In this document: positions 8,483 through 17,144 of the stretch, piece after piece
Position numbering within the stretch: position 1 is the stretch's first letter
Layout: each line of letters starts with the position of its first letter
Source: JAFGRU01 sp016934985
Lineage (GTDB): Bacteria; Desulfobacterota; Desulfuromonadia; Desulfuromonadales; JAAYDE01
Direction: 5' to 3'
Assembly: GCA_963665045.2 (NCBI GenBank)
Contig: CAXXJQ010000006.1
Coordinates: forward strand, 434,001-498,000
Length of the DNA stretch: 64,000 bases
Notes under the pieces: generated by a model
Database searches by the model: none
Seen by the model: the letters and a program-made list of their open reading frames with translations, nothing else
Told to the model about the DNA's origin: nothing
Program-made: the position numbers and the translations under genes

Positions 8483-9505
8483 TTAGTATTCTTTTTTTGC
8501 CGGCATCGCAATGAGCGAACGAACTTTGATGTCGGTTTCGACCAGGGAATAGCCAAAACCGGCGGAAAAGCGGCTCTGAATGTCCTGACGCCTCTGATTT
8601 CGAAGAAGATCATCGGCAAAGCGGATCCGCCCTTTCTGGAAAAGAAGGATGTCAGTGCTGCTGCCGGGACGGAAAAGACTCTTGGGTGCCCCCTTTTCCA
8701 GAAACAGGGTGCGAAACATGAGCGATGGATCCTCATAACGTAAAGTGGAATAACATTGGACAATATCGCCAATCATCAACGCCACAACTTCAATCATAGC
8801 CACAAGACCTATCTTCGAACCTCCCGGAACATCCGTATTGATGATGGTAACCACCCGGCGGTTTTTGGAATAAGGTGTGGCCATGCGCACCACAGCACCC
8901 GGATTACAAGAGTGGTAAGGACCGTCAATTTCGTAAAAATCGACTACAGCCCCCGCCACCGGCGTATGGTTGTAGTGGTACTTGTCCGGAGTCAAACGGA
9001 AAATAGAAAAATCACCACCTGAAAAGGCTTCCAGCCAGCATCTTTTGTCCACGCCCAGCAATGCTTCCAGCTGAAAAAATTTCCCTTTAACAAACAGTTC
9101 CGAAACCTTTTCCAGGGAGCCGATTAGAACCCGTGAGTCCGCTGGCGAAACTATGGCATCCTTTTTCTCTGGCAGGGGTCGGCACTCCCAATAGCGGATC
9201 TGGCGCTCGAAAACTTTCCGAACCGAGTTGAAATATTCAGGGGGCTGCAGGCATTCCTGAAAGTTGATGCCGCTCTCACGCAAAAAACTTCCGCCTCCCA
9301 GGAGCTGATGCCCCAGAGAAAAATCGTAATTCAAAAATCCCAGCAGCGCGGATGTCCGCGCCTCGGTGATTTTTTTAAAAATGTACGGTGCTTTTTCACG
9401 AACCGGGTCATAAATAAAACGGACAAGGCGATCGCCGAGGGGCTTTTCCTCAACAACTCGACCGCTAAACCGCTCGATGTAGTGATGCTGCATGCTCATG
9501 GTCAT
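8483..9505 (-). CDS. psd: Phosphatidylserine decarboxylase-like proenzyme
   Basis: This 340-residue protein has the layout of large phosphatidylserine decarboxylases, which form phosphatidylethanolamine at the membrane after self-cleavage to a pyruvoyl enzyme. Visible are ADSRVLIG, DKYHYNHTPVAG (the catalytic His region, normally YHRVHMP), GGSKIGLVAMIEV, and FRPGSSTDILLF near residue 290, where the usual L-G-S-T self-cleavage motif reads P-G-S-S-T. The start overlaps the end of the 826-residue gene by 41 bases (less if ATG 9493 is used), pointing to translational coupling. The family call is good; the altered cleavage motif leaves the substrate open. Confidence 0.82.
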   Translation of the reverse strand: MTMSMQHHYIERFSGRVVEEKPLGDRLVRFIYDPVREKAPYIFKKITEARTSALLGFLNYDFSLGHQLLGGGSFLRESGINFQECLQPPEYFNSVRKVFERQIRYWECRPLPEKKDAIVSPADSRVLIGSLEKVSELFVKGKFFQLEALLGVDKRCWLEAFSGGDFSIFRLTPDKYHYNHTPVAGAVVDFYEIDGPYHSCNPGAVVRMATPYSKNRRVVTIINTDVPGGSKIGLVAMIEVVALMIGDIVQCYSTLRYEDPSLMFRTLFLEKGAPKSLFRPGSSTDILLFQKGRIRFADDLLRNQRRQDIQSRFSAGFGYSLVETDIKVRSLIAMPAKKEY

Positions 9506-11945
9506 CCAGATTAATTATAGGCTGCGGCACAGTGGCCATACTGTCGGCATGAATAGTGAGGATCAACAGATCCATTGCCTGCTTCAACTCCTCCACGGTT
9601 GCTTCTTCGCGAAGGATTTTCCCTTTCAGACTGGGCAAAGCCCCTTCCAAATTGATTCCGGCGTGAATTCCGGCAAGAGCTTCCCTAATTTCAACGTCAC
9701 CCTCGTCGGCCCGTTTCATCAGACCACGCATATCCTGGTTGAAATAATCCAGCGCCTCTTCAGTCTGCTGGTGACGCAGGGTTGAACGATAGTATTTTTC
9801 CGCTCCTCTGTTGAAATCCTCGGCCTGAGCCTCCATGGGCGTTTTGAGATTGAGTTCTTCAAGAACCTCTCTGGTCAGCCGGTCGGCGCAGGAATGTTGG
9901 TCAGGTGCCCGCAACCTTTGTTCAAGATCGGCAATGGTTTCCTGAAGACCCAACGTTTCAATCAGATCCTCTCCGTCCTCGCGGAGAACCTGAAGCAGGG
10001 CCAGGCGAAATTCATTAACGTATACTCTGAGATATTTCGGATAACGCCGACTGTGGCGGGTGCGCCCGGTTTTTTTGAGAATGCTGCGCAACAACTGGTT
10101 GCGGGTGTTTTTAGCCACAAAAAAAGTCGGCAAGCCAATAGCCGCACCGAAAAAAATCTGGCGGCGTTCGCTTTCCACCATCGGATTGTCGGGAATCTGG
10201 CGGTGGGTAATCTCCCCACATGCCATGTATTTGAAAGCCAGGGCCGTAATCAACACCTGAAGATTGGTAGCATGTTCCATATCCCGGCCAAACCCTTTGA
10301 AAAGACTGTAGTGGCGTCCTTCGAAACCAGAAAACCCCATTTCGGCAAAATGCCTCTGCCGGTAAAGAAGGTAGACCGACATACGGCGGTCGAAAACCCC
10401 CATATCAGCAAGGTCGTTTTTAAGTCGCTCTTGATTGCCAAGGTTGCCGTCGAAAGCTGGACTTTGTTCGGTACTTAGAAAACAGGCGGGATAGTCGATG
10501 AGCCGAAAATCGGGCACGAAATCACCGCGCAGGGAGAGGGCAGAGCCAAGAGTGTTGTCCAGCCATTCGGGGCCGAAAGGGGTCAGGGGATGCCCGAAAA
10601 AGGAGAGACTGGCTTTTTTCTTCCAGCGCCGCCAGATCTTGCGCAGGTGAGTAAACTCGATTTCATGGGGAAGAAAGCCGAGGGCTCTTTCCGGATGGAA
10701 ATCGGTAAAACCGAGGCGAAAGGGAGCTGCGCTGTACGTACCGACGAAAAGGGGGAGAAAATGCTCAACAATTTTGGCGGTCAGATCGCCGATATTTTTC
10801 TCTTCAGGAGGGCCAAACCCGTTGCCTTTCGTCGCAAAGGCCGAAGAAAGCCTGCGGCTGCCGAGACTGATGTGGGTACCGTTGTTGGCCAGGCTGATAT
10901 TGGAGGCATCGGGCAACACCACGAGGTTATTCGTGATGATGCCTGCTTCCTTAAGTTTAAGAACAGCATTCAACTGGCTGCGAGTCAGGACCTCGTGGCA
11001 AAGACGCATATATTGGTGTTTTTGTTCGCCCTGTGACCAGCCCGAGAGACAGGGGCTCATGAACAGCTCCCGGTAAAAGGCGTCGGAGACCAGGCGGCTG
11101 AGGGCCTTCTGGCGCACGGGTGGATGGGGCGCCGAGTAGATCAGGGCCTTCTGTCCATTCTCTTCGAGACGGAATTTGCGGTTGGCATATTGGATGAGGA
11201 GTTGGGTGAGAAGAAAACGTTTGGCGGTTTCCCGGGCCAGGCCTCGCCCCAAACCCTGGTCAGGCTGTAATTGAACGACGTTAAAAGAGAAGGTTTCCGG
11301 CGAGGTGTTGTCGCTGAGAAAGTGATCCATGAGCCGCAGTCCTGTTCGGTAAACCGAAGGAGCGGCATTAGCCCGGTCACCGATAGCATCGGCCAAGGCC
11401 AGCTTGAGAAGGTAACTGATGGGCACCCGGATGCAATCTTTTGGGTCCTGATTGGAATAGAAAAAACGATCTGAATCCTGGCGCCTGGTGGCGGTGGGAT
11501 TATTCTTGTCAGCCTTCAGGTCGGAGTGGAAAACCTGCGCGGCAAAAGGGCTTAAAACATGCCTGGGAAACCTTACCCAGCTGTTTTCCCAGATATGATC
11601 GCGATTTGCATAAAGGAATTGTTCCAGGTCCGAGACCGTCTTGCGAGACGTTTCACCGGCTTTCTGCCGGCGCATCATGTTGGCGAAAAAGGTTGACTGC
11701 TCGATCACTTGCGGAAGGTCGACAGATTTCCAGTTTCCCTCGACGGCAACCTGGAGTTCGGTTTCCGAACCGGCGGTCGTGTCGTCGCCACTGAAAGGCA
11801 GGGTGGCCATAAATTCTTCCGAGGTGGCGGTGGAAACCCCGACAGCGGCAAAAATTTCTCTCTGCTTTTGTTTGACAGAAGAAAAAGGGAGCCGACCCCT
11901 ATTGGGATGTTGAGAAAAAGCAAAAGGGTTGTCGTTTTTGATCAC
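9465..11945 (-). CDS. Large conserved-looking protein of unknown function (826 residues)
   Basis: I do not recognise this protein. It starts with GTG, preceded by GAGG at suitable distance, and ends inside the start of the psd-like gene. It has no signal peptide and no evident membrane segment, so it is probably cytoplasmic. It is rich in Arg, Phe and Leu, with several conserved-looking blocks: LVVLPDASNISLANNGTHIS, LPLFVGTYSAAPFRLGFTDF, GFEGRHYSLFKGFGRDMEH and IFFGAAIGLPTFFVAKNTRN. The His, Asp and Arg content of these blocks would fit an enzyme. Coupling to psd and then to an Lgt-like gene implies that the three act together, perhaps on an aminophospholipid. That is inference. Confidence 0.8.
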   Translation of the reverse strand: MIKNDNPFAFSQHPNRGRLPFSSVKQKQREIFAAVGVSTATSEEFMATLPFSGDDTTAGSETELQVAVEGNWKSVDLPQVIEQSTFFANMMRRQKAGETSRKTVSDLEQFLYANRDHIWENSWVRFPRHVLSPFAAQVFHSDLKADKNNPTATRRQDSDRFFYSNQDPKDCIRVPISYLLKLALADAIGDRANAAPSVYRTGLRLMDHFLSDNTSPETFSFNVVQLQPDQGLGRGLARETAKRFLLTQLLIQYANRKFRLEENGQKALIYSAPHPPVRQKALSRLVSDAFYRELFMSPCLSGWSQGEQKHQYMRLCHEVLTRSQLNAVLKLKEAGIITNNLVVLPDASNISLANNGTHISLGSRRLSSAFATKGNGFGPPEEKNIGDLTAKIVEHFLPLFVGTYSAAPFRLGFTDFHPERALGFLPHEIEFTHLRKIWRRWKKKASLSFFGHPLTPFGPEWLDNTLGSALSLRGDFVPDFRLIDYPACFLSTEQSPAFDGNLGNQERLKNDLADMGVFDRRMSVYLLYRQRHFAEMGFSGFEGRHYSLFKGFGRDMEHATNLQVLITALAFKYMACGEITHRQIPDNPMVESERRQIFFGAAIGLPTFFVAKNTRNQLLRSILKKTGRTRHSRRYPKYLRVYVNEFRLALLQVLREDGEDLIETLGLQETIADLEQRLRAPDQHSCADRLTREVLEELNLKTPMEAQAEDFNRGAEKYYRSTLRHQQTEEALDYFNQDMRGLMKRADEGDVEIREALAGIHAGINLEGALPSLKGKILREEATVEELKQAMDLLILTIHADSMATVPQPIINLDDHEHAASLHRAV

Positions 11946-12019
11946 AGAAGCCTCAATTTGCGTATTATCGAAACGATCAGGTTATTAGCACAAACAAGCA
12001 AACTTTAAAGGAGGTATAT

Positions 12020-12319
12020 TTGAAAACCATTAATTTTACGTCATATTTTTATAAGGAAAAGGACTGGGGCAAAAACAGTGCTAACCCATTTTGGGACCAC
12101 TTTAGGAGCCTGTCGACTTTGGCGCCGTCTTTGCCGGTGGCGGGAATTATCCATCATTTTGATTATTTTTTTGCTTGGCGAAAAAAATTTACTGCCAAGT
12201 TTGCCGACGAGTATCTCAAGACCGCAACAAGGCCCCTGCGTCCGACCAAAGTAGGGAGGCCGCAATTCCGAGATTTACAGACCCTCATTGATTGTTTGAA
12301 AAGTCCCGAGGATAGCTGA
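12020..12319 (+). CDS. Small hypothetical protein with TTG start
   Basis: No known family is recognised in this 99-residue product. I accept it because a perfect AAAGGAGGT (12007-12015) lies immediately before the TTG at 12020, and because it diverges from the 826-residue gene with only about 75 bases between them, enough for two promoters. The sequence is rich in Phe, Lys and Trp, has no clear membrane helix and ends in a Pro/Arg-rich stretch. Its last 35 bases overlap the end of the next gene on the other strand. Confidence 0.55.
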   Translation: MKTINFTSYFYKEKDWGKNSANPFWDHFRSLSTLAPSLPVAGIIHHFDYFFAWRKKFTAKFADEYLKTATRPLRPTKVGRPQFRDLQTLIDCLKSPEDS

Positions 12320-12791
12320 AAGGAAAATTGTCCTGCAAAAGCTCTTCTGATAATCCTCCTTCCCTTTTTCCGCGAATAAATACATCCGTCACACCGGCGA
12401 CGATGAGACGCTGATTATAGCTTTCGCAGCATTGGCCCTGCCGACAAATATAGACCAGCGGAGAGTTCGCCAGGTAGGGAATCTCTCCGGAAACGACCTG
12501 CCTCAGAGATTCTGATATTCCGGGTAACGGAGAATCAACCTCAAAATGTGGAAAAGAACTGGTCGCTGACGATGGGAAGCCCTGCGGCAGGAGATTGAGG
12601 CCAAACTCCTTTGGCAAAGTCCAGTCCTCCTTGGTTTTCGGCTTCTGCACAGCGACGGTTATCCGGGCATTGCCAACCTCCAGGCTGAACCAGGAGGTTC
12701 CCGCAAGAGCGATCTCTCCCGAGGGCAACCAAAAAACAATGCACGCGTTGGGAGGCGAAAAAAGCGGTGAAGCAGACAAAAACATTCTCAT
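12285..12791 (-). CDS. Hypothetical protein with a faint rhodanese-like C-terminal segment
   Basis: This 168-residue product is not securely identified. Its C-terminal part, SPLVYICRQGQCCESYNQRL followed by IVAGVTDVFIRG, recalls the rhodanese active-site loop (VYCRSGxRS...L...GFxxVxxLxGG), with a Cys in the expected place. The remainder has no recognisable rhodanese fold, so the resemblance may be accidental. A weak GGGAGA site lies before ATG 12791. It converges with and slightly overlaps the preceding plus-strand gene, so at least one of the two boundaries may be wrong. Confidence 0.45.
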   Translation of the reverse strand: MRMFLSASPLFSPPNACIVFWLPSGEIALAGTSWFSLEVGNARITVAVQKPKTKEDWTLPKEFGLNLLPQGFPSSATSSFPHFEVDSPLPGISESLRQVVSGEIPYLANSPLVYICRQGQCCESYNQRLIVAGVTDVFIRGKREGGLSEELLQDNFPFSYPRDFSNNQ

Positions 12792-12990
12792 GAGAGGTCT
12801 CCCGGCGACGATACTTTTCCCGTCTAATTCCTAATCTAAAAAACATAGCATATTCGTCTTTTTTTCAACGTTTCTAAGGACGTTTTTTCCAATCCTGGAT
12901 GACATATGGATATTACGGTTCTATAATGAGGCAAATATCTGTTTTGGCCCCGGCATATCCTCACTCTCTTTGGTTGATGCAAAGGTTTCA

Positions 12991-13818
12991 ATGGAACTGA
13001 CCGCCAAACTCAAGCTTCTGGAAAAGATCATCGGCAGGGAAGAGAAAATCATGGTCTGTTTTTCCGGAGGTGTCGACTCCAGCCTGCTTCTCTTTCTCTG
13101 TATAAAATATCTCGGCCCCGAAAATGTTGTGGCGCTGACTCTTCACTCCGAAGCCTCACCCCCGGGAGAGATTGATCATTGCCGCAGCTTTGCCCACCGC
13201 TTTGGAGTCGAGCACCTGGTCCTGGAATATGATATTCTCCAGATCGCCGAAGTGGCTTCAGGAGATGCGCGGCGCTGTTATTTCTGCAAAAAAGGCATTT
13301 GCCTCATGGCTCGGCAAGAGGCCGACAAAAGGAACATCGAAACCATTTACGAAGGCTCCAACTGCGACGATCTGAGCGATTACCGGCCGGGGTATGAAGC
13401 GATAAAGGAATATTCCCTCACCTCCCCCTTTCTCGAAGCCAAACTCAATAAACAGGATATCCGCGAGGCCAGCCGGACTTTTCACCTGCCGACCGCAGAA
13501 CGCCCGGCCCTCGCCTGCCTAGTGACCCGCTTTCCCTATGGCACTCGGATCACCCATGAGGAGCTTCGACGGGTCAATGCCTGCGAATCCTACCTCCTGG
13601 GCCTCGGGTTTCAGAATTTCCGCGTTCGCTGCCACGGCGAAACCGCTCGTCTGGAAGTAGCACCCGTTGACATCAACCGATTTTGCGATCCGGCCCTGCG
13701 CCAAAAGATTGTTGCCCATTTCAAAAAAGAAGGTTTTGCCTTTGTAGCCCTCGACCTGGAAGGCTACCGAACCGGAAGCCTTAATCGATCATTGAAAGGG
13801 TTGAAGAAAACATTATGA
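12991..13818 (+). CDS. larE: ATP-dependent sacrificial sulfur transferase LarE
   Basis: LarE donates its own cysteine sulfur to make the nickel-pincer cofactor of lactate racemase and related enzymes. The PP-loop ATP site CFSGGVDSS is at residues 23-31, and the block PALACLVTRFPYGTRIT holds the cysteine expected to be sacrificed. The 275-residue length is normal. I choose ATG 12991, which has AAAGG eight bases upstream, over a TTG at 12970. The stop overlaps a possible ATG of the next gene, so they are probably in one operon. No larA, larB or larC is nearby, and stand-alone larE genes are common, so the target is unknown. Confidence 0.9.
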   Translation: MELTAKLKLLEKIIGREEKIMVCFSGGVDSSLLLFLCIKYLGPENVVALTLHSEASPPGEIDHCRSFAHRFGVEHLVLEYDILQIAEVASGDARRCYFCKKGICLMARQEADKRNIETIYEGSNCDDLSDYRPGYEAIKEYSLTSPFLEAKLNKQDIREASRTFHLPTAERPALACLVTRFPYGTRITHEELRRVNACESYLLGLGFQNFRVRCHGETARLEVAPVDINRFCDPALRQKIVAHFKKEGFAFVALDLEGYRTGSLNRSLKGLKKTL

Positions 13819-13850
13819 AAAACCAGAAACAGATTATTGAAGGAGGCAAC

Positions 13851-14276
13851 ATGCAGCGTGGAAGTGCCCTCATAGCAGTCTGTTTTACAGCCGGCCTGAT
13901 TGGCGCCCTCTTCAGCAACGGCGCTCTCTGGCTTTCGGTAAAAAGTCAGCTGACCACCTATGCCGGCGTCGCCATCAGCCCCGACTTTGGCCTGCCTTGG
14001 CTCTATCCCCGCCTGCTTTTTGGCGGCCTCTGGGGCCTGGTCTACTATTTAACCGTGGGCGCCCGCAGAACCCGCCGGCGCTGGGTTCGTAAAGGGCTGT
14101 GGGTCAGTCTCCTGCCAACCGCTGTTCAGCTTCTGATCCTCTTTCCCTATTGCGAAGGCAAAGACCTTCTCGGCCTGAGCCTGGGCTCTCTGACACCAGC
14201 ATTTATCTTTGCCCAGTATTTGATCTGGGGCTTTTTCACCGGCTTTTTCACCCGCCTGTTCTGGGGCAAGGAATGA
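13851..14276 (+). CDS. Four-helix membrane protein of unknown function
   Basis: I do not recognise this family. The product is 141 residues with about four hydrophobic segments: residues 5-25, a Trp/Tyr-rich re-entrant region PDFGLPWLYPRLLFGGLWG, a third near LLPTAVQLLILF and a fourth at the C-terminus (YLIWGFFTGFF). The start at 13851 is set by GAAGGAGG four bases upstream; an ATG at 13815 overlapping the larE stop is less likely. Its stop overlaps the ATG of the secreted nuclease, so larE, this gene and the nuclease look co-transcribed. Confidence 0.7.
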   Translation: MQRGSALIAVCFTAGLIGALFSNGALWLSVKSQLTTYAGVAISPDFGLPWLYPRLLFGGLWGLVYYLTVGARRTRRRWVRKGLWVSLLPTAVQLLILFPYCEGKDLLGLSLGSLTPAFIFAQYLIWGFFTGFFTRLFWGKE

Positions 14277-14782
14277 ACTGCCCCGGCACGGCCTTAGCCC
14301 GCTCTTTTATCTGCCTGGCCATATTCCTCATTCTGGCGGCACCGGTCCGGGCCGATCAACTTTCCGGCACGGTGACCTGGATTTACGACGGCGACACGAT
14401 CCGGGTCACCAACGTCGGCAAGGTGCGGCTTCTCGGCATCGATGCCCCTGAAACGGAGGATTCGCCCAGAGATGCCTATTACATGAGACAGCGCGTCTCA
14501 AGAAAAACACTGCGCAAGGTTGCCGCCCAGGCAACAGACTTCAATATCAGTCACGCCAAAAAGAAAACCGTCAGGCTGGAAACGGCCGGAGAAAAACAAA
14601 AGGACGATTACGGAAGGCTTCTCGCCCTGGTTTATCTCCCGGACGGGCGTCTCCTTAACCGCCTGCTGGTGGAAAACGGCCTGGCCGCCGTCTACCGGCG
14701 ATTCGACTTCAACCTCAAAAAAGACTTCCTGATTGCGGAAAAAAAAGCTCGAAAAAGAGGCAAAGGCTTGTGGAAAAAATAA
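14273..14782 (+). CDS. Secreted thermonuclease (staphylococcal nuclease-like)
   Basis: This 169-residue protein has a signal peptide (hydrophobic FICLAIFLILAAPVRA, cleavage probably after ARA or before DQL) followed by an SNase-like OB fold. The catalytic Asp, Arg and Glu set of the family is visible in YDGDTIRV, VRLLGIDAPETED and the YGRLLALVYLPDG block. It should cut DNA or RNA outside the cytoplasm with calcium. The ATG overlaps the stop of the preceding membrane gene (ATGA), so translation is coupled. The C-terminus is Lys/Arg-rich, as in related proteins. Confidence 0.9.
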   Translation: MNCPGTALARSFICLAIFLILAAPVRADQLSGTVTWIYDGDTIRVTNVGKVRLLGIDAPETEDSPRDAYYMRQRVSRKTLRKVAAQATDFNISHAKKKTVRLETAGEKQKDDYGRLLALVYLPDGRLLNRLLVENGLAAVYRRFDFNLKKDFLIAEKKARKRGKGLWKK

Positions 14783-14816
14783 GAGTTTTCAAGATACCTT
14801 GAAGTGCGGCTCCGTA

Positions 14817-16754
14817 TCACTTTTTCAGATGATCACGGACATAATTCAAAGTGCCGCCGGCCAACAGGTTGAGACGCTCCCGATCAGACACCTCCAGGGA
14901 GGTCATGATGGTTTTGCCCTCCACCTGAACAGGAATCTGGGTTTCACCGTTTCTGAGCATGGCCTTGATTTCGTCTATCCTGATCCGCACTCCAGGGCGC
15001 AGCAGTTGGTAATCCTCGGGATTGACGAGCGTTAGAGGCAGTATCCCGAAATTGCAGAGATTGGCCTTATGAATGCGGGCAAAGCTTTTGACGATTTTCG
15101 CCCTCACGCCAAGATAACGCGGCGCCAAGGCTGCGTGCTCACGGCTGGACCCCTGACCGTAATTTTCACCGCCGGCCACAAACACCGACGCACGATCTTC
15201 ACATTTGGCAAAAAATTCGGGGTCCAGCTGGTAAAAGACATAGCGGCTGATGGCCTCGATGTTGGAACGTAGAGGCAGGACCTTGTTGCCTGCCGGCATG
15301 ATGGTATCCGTAGAAATGTTGTCGCCGACCCGGAGAATAACCTCACCGGAAAGAGTCTCCGGCATGGCCGCGAAGGTCGGAAAAGGTTTGATATTCGGGC
15401 CCCGGATAATGTCCGTTTGACTCAGCTCTTCAGAGGGAAATACGATGGAGGAATCATCCACCACAAAGGCCTCAGGCTCCCTGATACGGGGATAAGCCAT
15501 CTGAGAGGAAAACTCGCGCGGGTCGGTGATTTCTCCTGTCAGCGCCGAAACTGTCGCCGTTTCCGGGGAACAGAGATAAACCTGGTCGTCCCTGGTGCCG
15601 CTACGGCCGGGAAAGTTGCGCGGCATGGTCCGCAAACTGACCTGGCCGGTGCCAGGGGCCTGTCCCATGCCTATGCAGCCGAGACAGCCCGGCTGGTGAA
15701 TCTGGGCGCCTGCCCGCAGGAGCTTGAGAATACCGCCCTCCTGAGCCACGTTTTCAAGGATCTGACGGCTGCCGGGATTGATGTGAAAAGCAACGCCATC
15801 CGCGATATGGCGTCCAGCAATGATTTCAGCAACAGCCATCAGATCCCGGTAGGATGAGTTGGCGCTGCTGCCGATAATGACCTGGTCCACCTTGACGCCC
15901 CGAACCTCGTGAACCGGAACGACGTTTCCTGGCGAGGAAGGACAGGCGATAAGGGGCTCGACGCCGGACAGATCAATCTCCGCATACTCGTCGTATTCGG
16001 CCCCCGGATCAGCCTCAAGGGGAATCCAGTCCTCTTCCCGCCCCTCGCACCTGAGATAAAGGCGGGTTACTTCGTCCGAAGGGAAAACCGAAGAGGTCGC
16101 ACCAAGCTCGGTCCCCATGTTGCCGATAGATCGGCGCCCGGCCACGGACAAGGTTTTTACGCCGGGACCGTAGTATTCGACAACCTTGCCGACGCAGCCT
16201 TTGACGTCGTAGCGGCGCAGCATTTCCAGAATGACGTCCTTGGCGCTGACCCACGGGGAAAGTTCGCCCGTCAGTTTTACCCCCAGAACTTTGGGACAGC
16301 GAAGATGATAAGGATATCCGGCCATGGCCAGAGCTACATCCAACCCTCCGGCTCCCATGGCCAGCATGGAAATCCCCGCCGCTCCCGGGGTGTGACTGTC
16401 AGCACCAAGCAGGGTCAGTCCCGGTTTTCCGAAGCGCTCCGAATGAACCTGATGGGAAACCCCATTGCCCGGCCGGCTGAAATGTATCCCGAAACGGGCG
16501 CAGGCCGTCTGCAAAAAACGATGGTCATCGGCGTTCTTGTGATCGGTCTGCAAAAGATTGTGATCGACATACTGGGCTGCGAAATCAGCTCGGACCCTGT
16601 CCAGGCCGAGAGCTTCGAATTCCAGCATGGCCATGGTGCCGGTGGCGTCCTGAAGAAGGGTCTGATCGATGCGAATAGCGATCTCCCGGCCGGGAACCAT
16701 CTCACCTTCGATAAGATGATTCTGGAGAATCTTCCGGGTCAGATTCATTGCCAT
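14817..16754 (-). CDS. Aconitate hydratase, Aquifex-type
   Basis: This aconitase-family enzyme of 645 residues is expected to interconvert citrate and isocitrate in the TCA cycle. Order of motifs: LLGADSHTPGAAG (substrate His/Asp), IGSSANSSYRDL near residue 295, GCLGCIGMGQAPGTG near 355, and the swivel-domain blocks NISTDTIMPAG and GENYGQGSSREHAAL. It is shorter than AcnA or AcnB and matches the size and order of the Aquifex-type subfamily. Of the three cysteines that normally hold the 4Fe-4S cluster, the C-x2-C pair is present, but the first (GSCTNSSY in most aconitases) is serine (GSSANSSY, around 15856). It stands alone on the minus strand. Confidence 0.88.
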   Translation of the reverse strand: MAMNLTRKILQNHLIEGEMVPGREIAIRIDQTLLQDATGTMAMLEFEALGLDRVRADFAAQYVDHNLLQTDHKNADDHRFLQTACARFGIHFSRPGNGVSHQVHSERFGKPGLTLLGADSHTPGAAGISMLAMGAGGLDVALAMAGYPYHLRCPKVLGVKLTGELSPWVSAKDVILEMLRRYDVKGCVGKVVEYYGPGVKTLSVAGRRSIGNMGTELGATSSVFPSDEVTRLYLRCEGREEDWIPLEADPGAEYDEYAEIDLSGVEPLIACPSSPGNVVPVHEVRGVKVDQVIIGSSANSSYRDLMAVAEIIAGRHIADGVAFHINPGSRQILENVAQEGGILKLLRAGAQIHQPGCLGCIGMGQAPGTGQVSLRTMPRNFPGRSGTRDDQVYLCSPETATVSALTGEITDPREFSSQMAYPRIREPEAFVVDDSSIVFPSEELSQTDIIRGPNIKPFPTFAAMPETLSGEVILRVGDNISTDTIMPAGNKVLPLRSNIEAISRYVFYQLDPEFFAKCEDRASVFVAGGENYGQGSSREHAALAPRYLGVRAKIVKSFARIHKANLCNFGILPLTLVNPEDYQLLRPGVRIRIDEIKAMLRNGETQIPVQVEGKTIMTSLEVSDRERLNLLAGGTLNYVRDHLKK

Positions 16755-17144
16755 GCCAACTCCTTTGTAACCGACATTGAACTCTTGCCGCCCCTGAAAA
16801 AGACATCTGCCGAAAAGGCTAACTGCGGCCCACCTTTTAATCCTGATATTCTCTGTTAATTGTAGCAGAAAAGCATGAAGTTAGCCGGGGGCCAGGAAAA
16901 AGGAGACACAAATCCGCAAGTTGAAGGTTCAGATCCAATGTTTGCCAACCAGGGGAATCGCCTTCCCGGGCCGGAACATTTATCGGCGGGACGATACCAA
17001 AGCAGAATCACATCCGGAAACCATGGCAGAGAAGGTGCGTATCTGAGAGTGTGCGGCGAACCACAACCTTTTGCGAACGTATGGAAAAATAAAACGCGGC
17101 CATCAACTGCCCACGGAAAGAGCGCACGATTTCAGGTTTTGACC
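16755..17144. other. Intergenic stretch between aconitase and the EAL protein
   Basis: About 390 bases contain no gene with a credible start. The part next to 16754 must hold the aconitase promoter (minus strand), but no strong -35/-10 pair stands out. No clear terminator was found for the EAL gene. Confidence 0.4.

Noticed and set aside
15909..16859. 316-codon plus-strand open frame opposite the aconitase
   Set aside because: Antisense to a clear aconitase gene; no domain.
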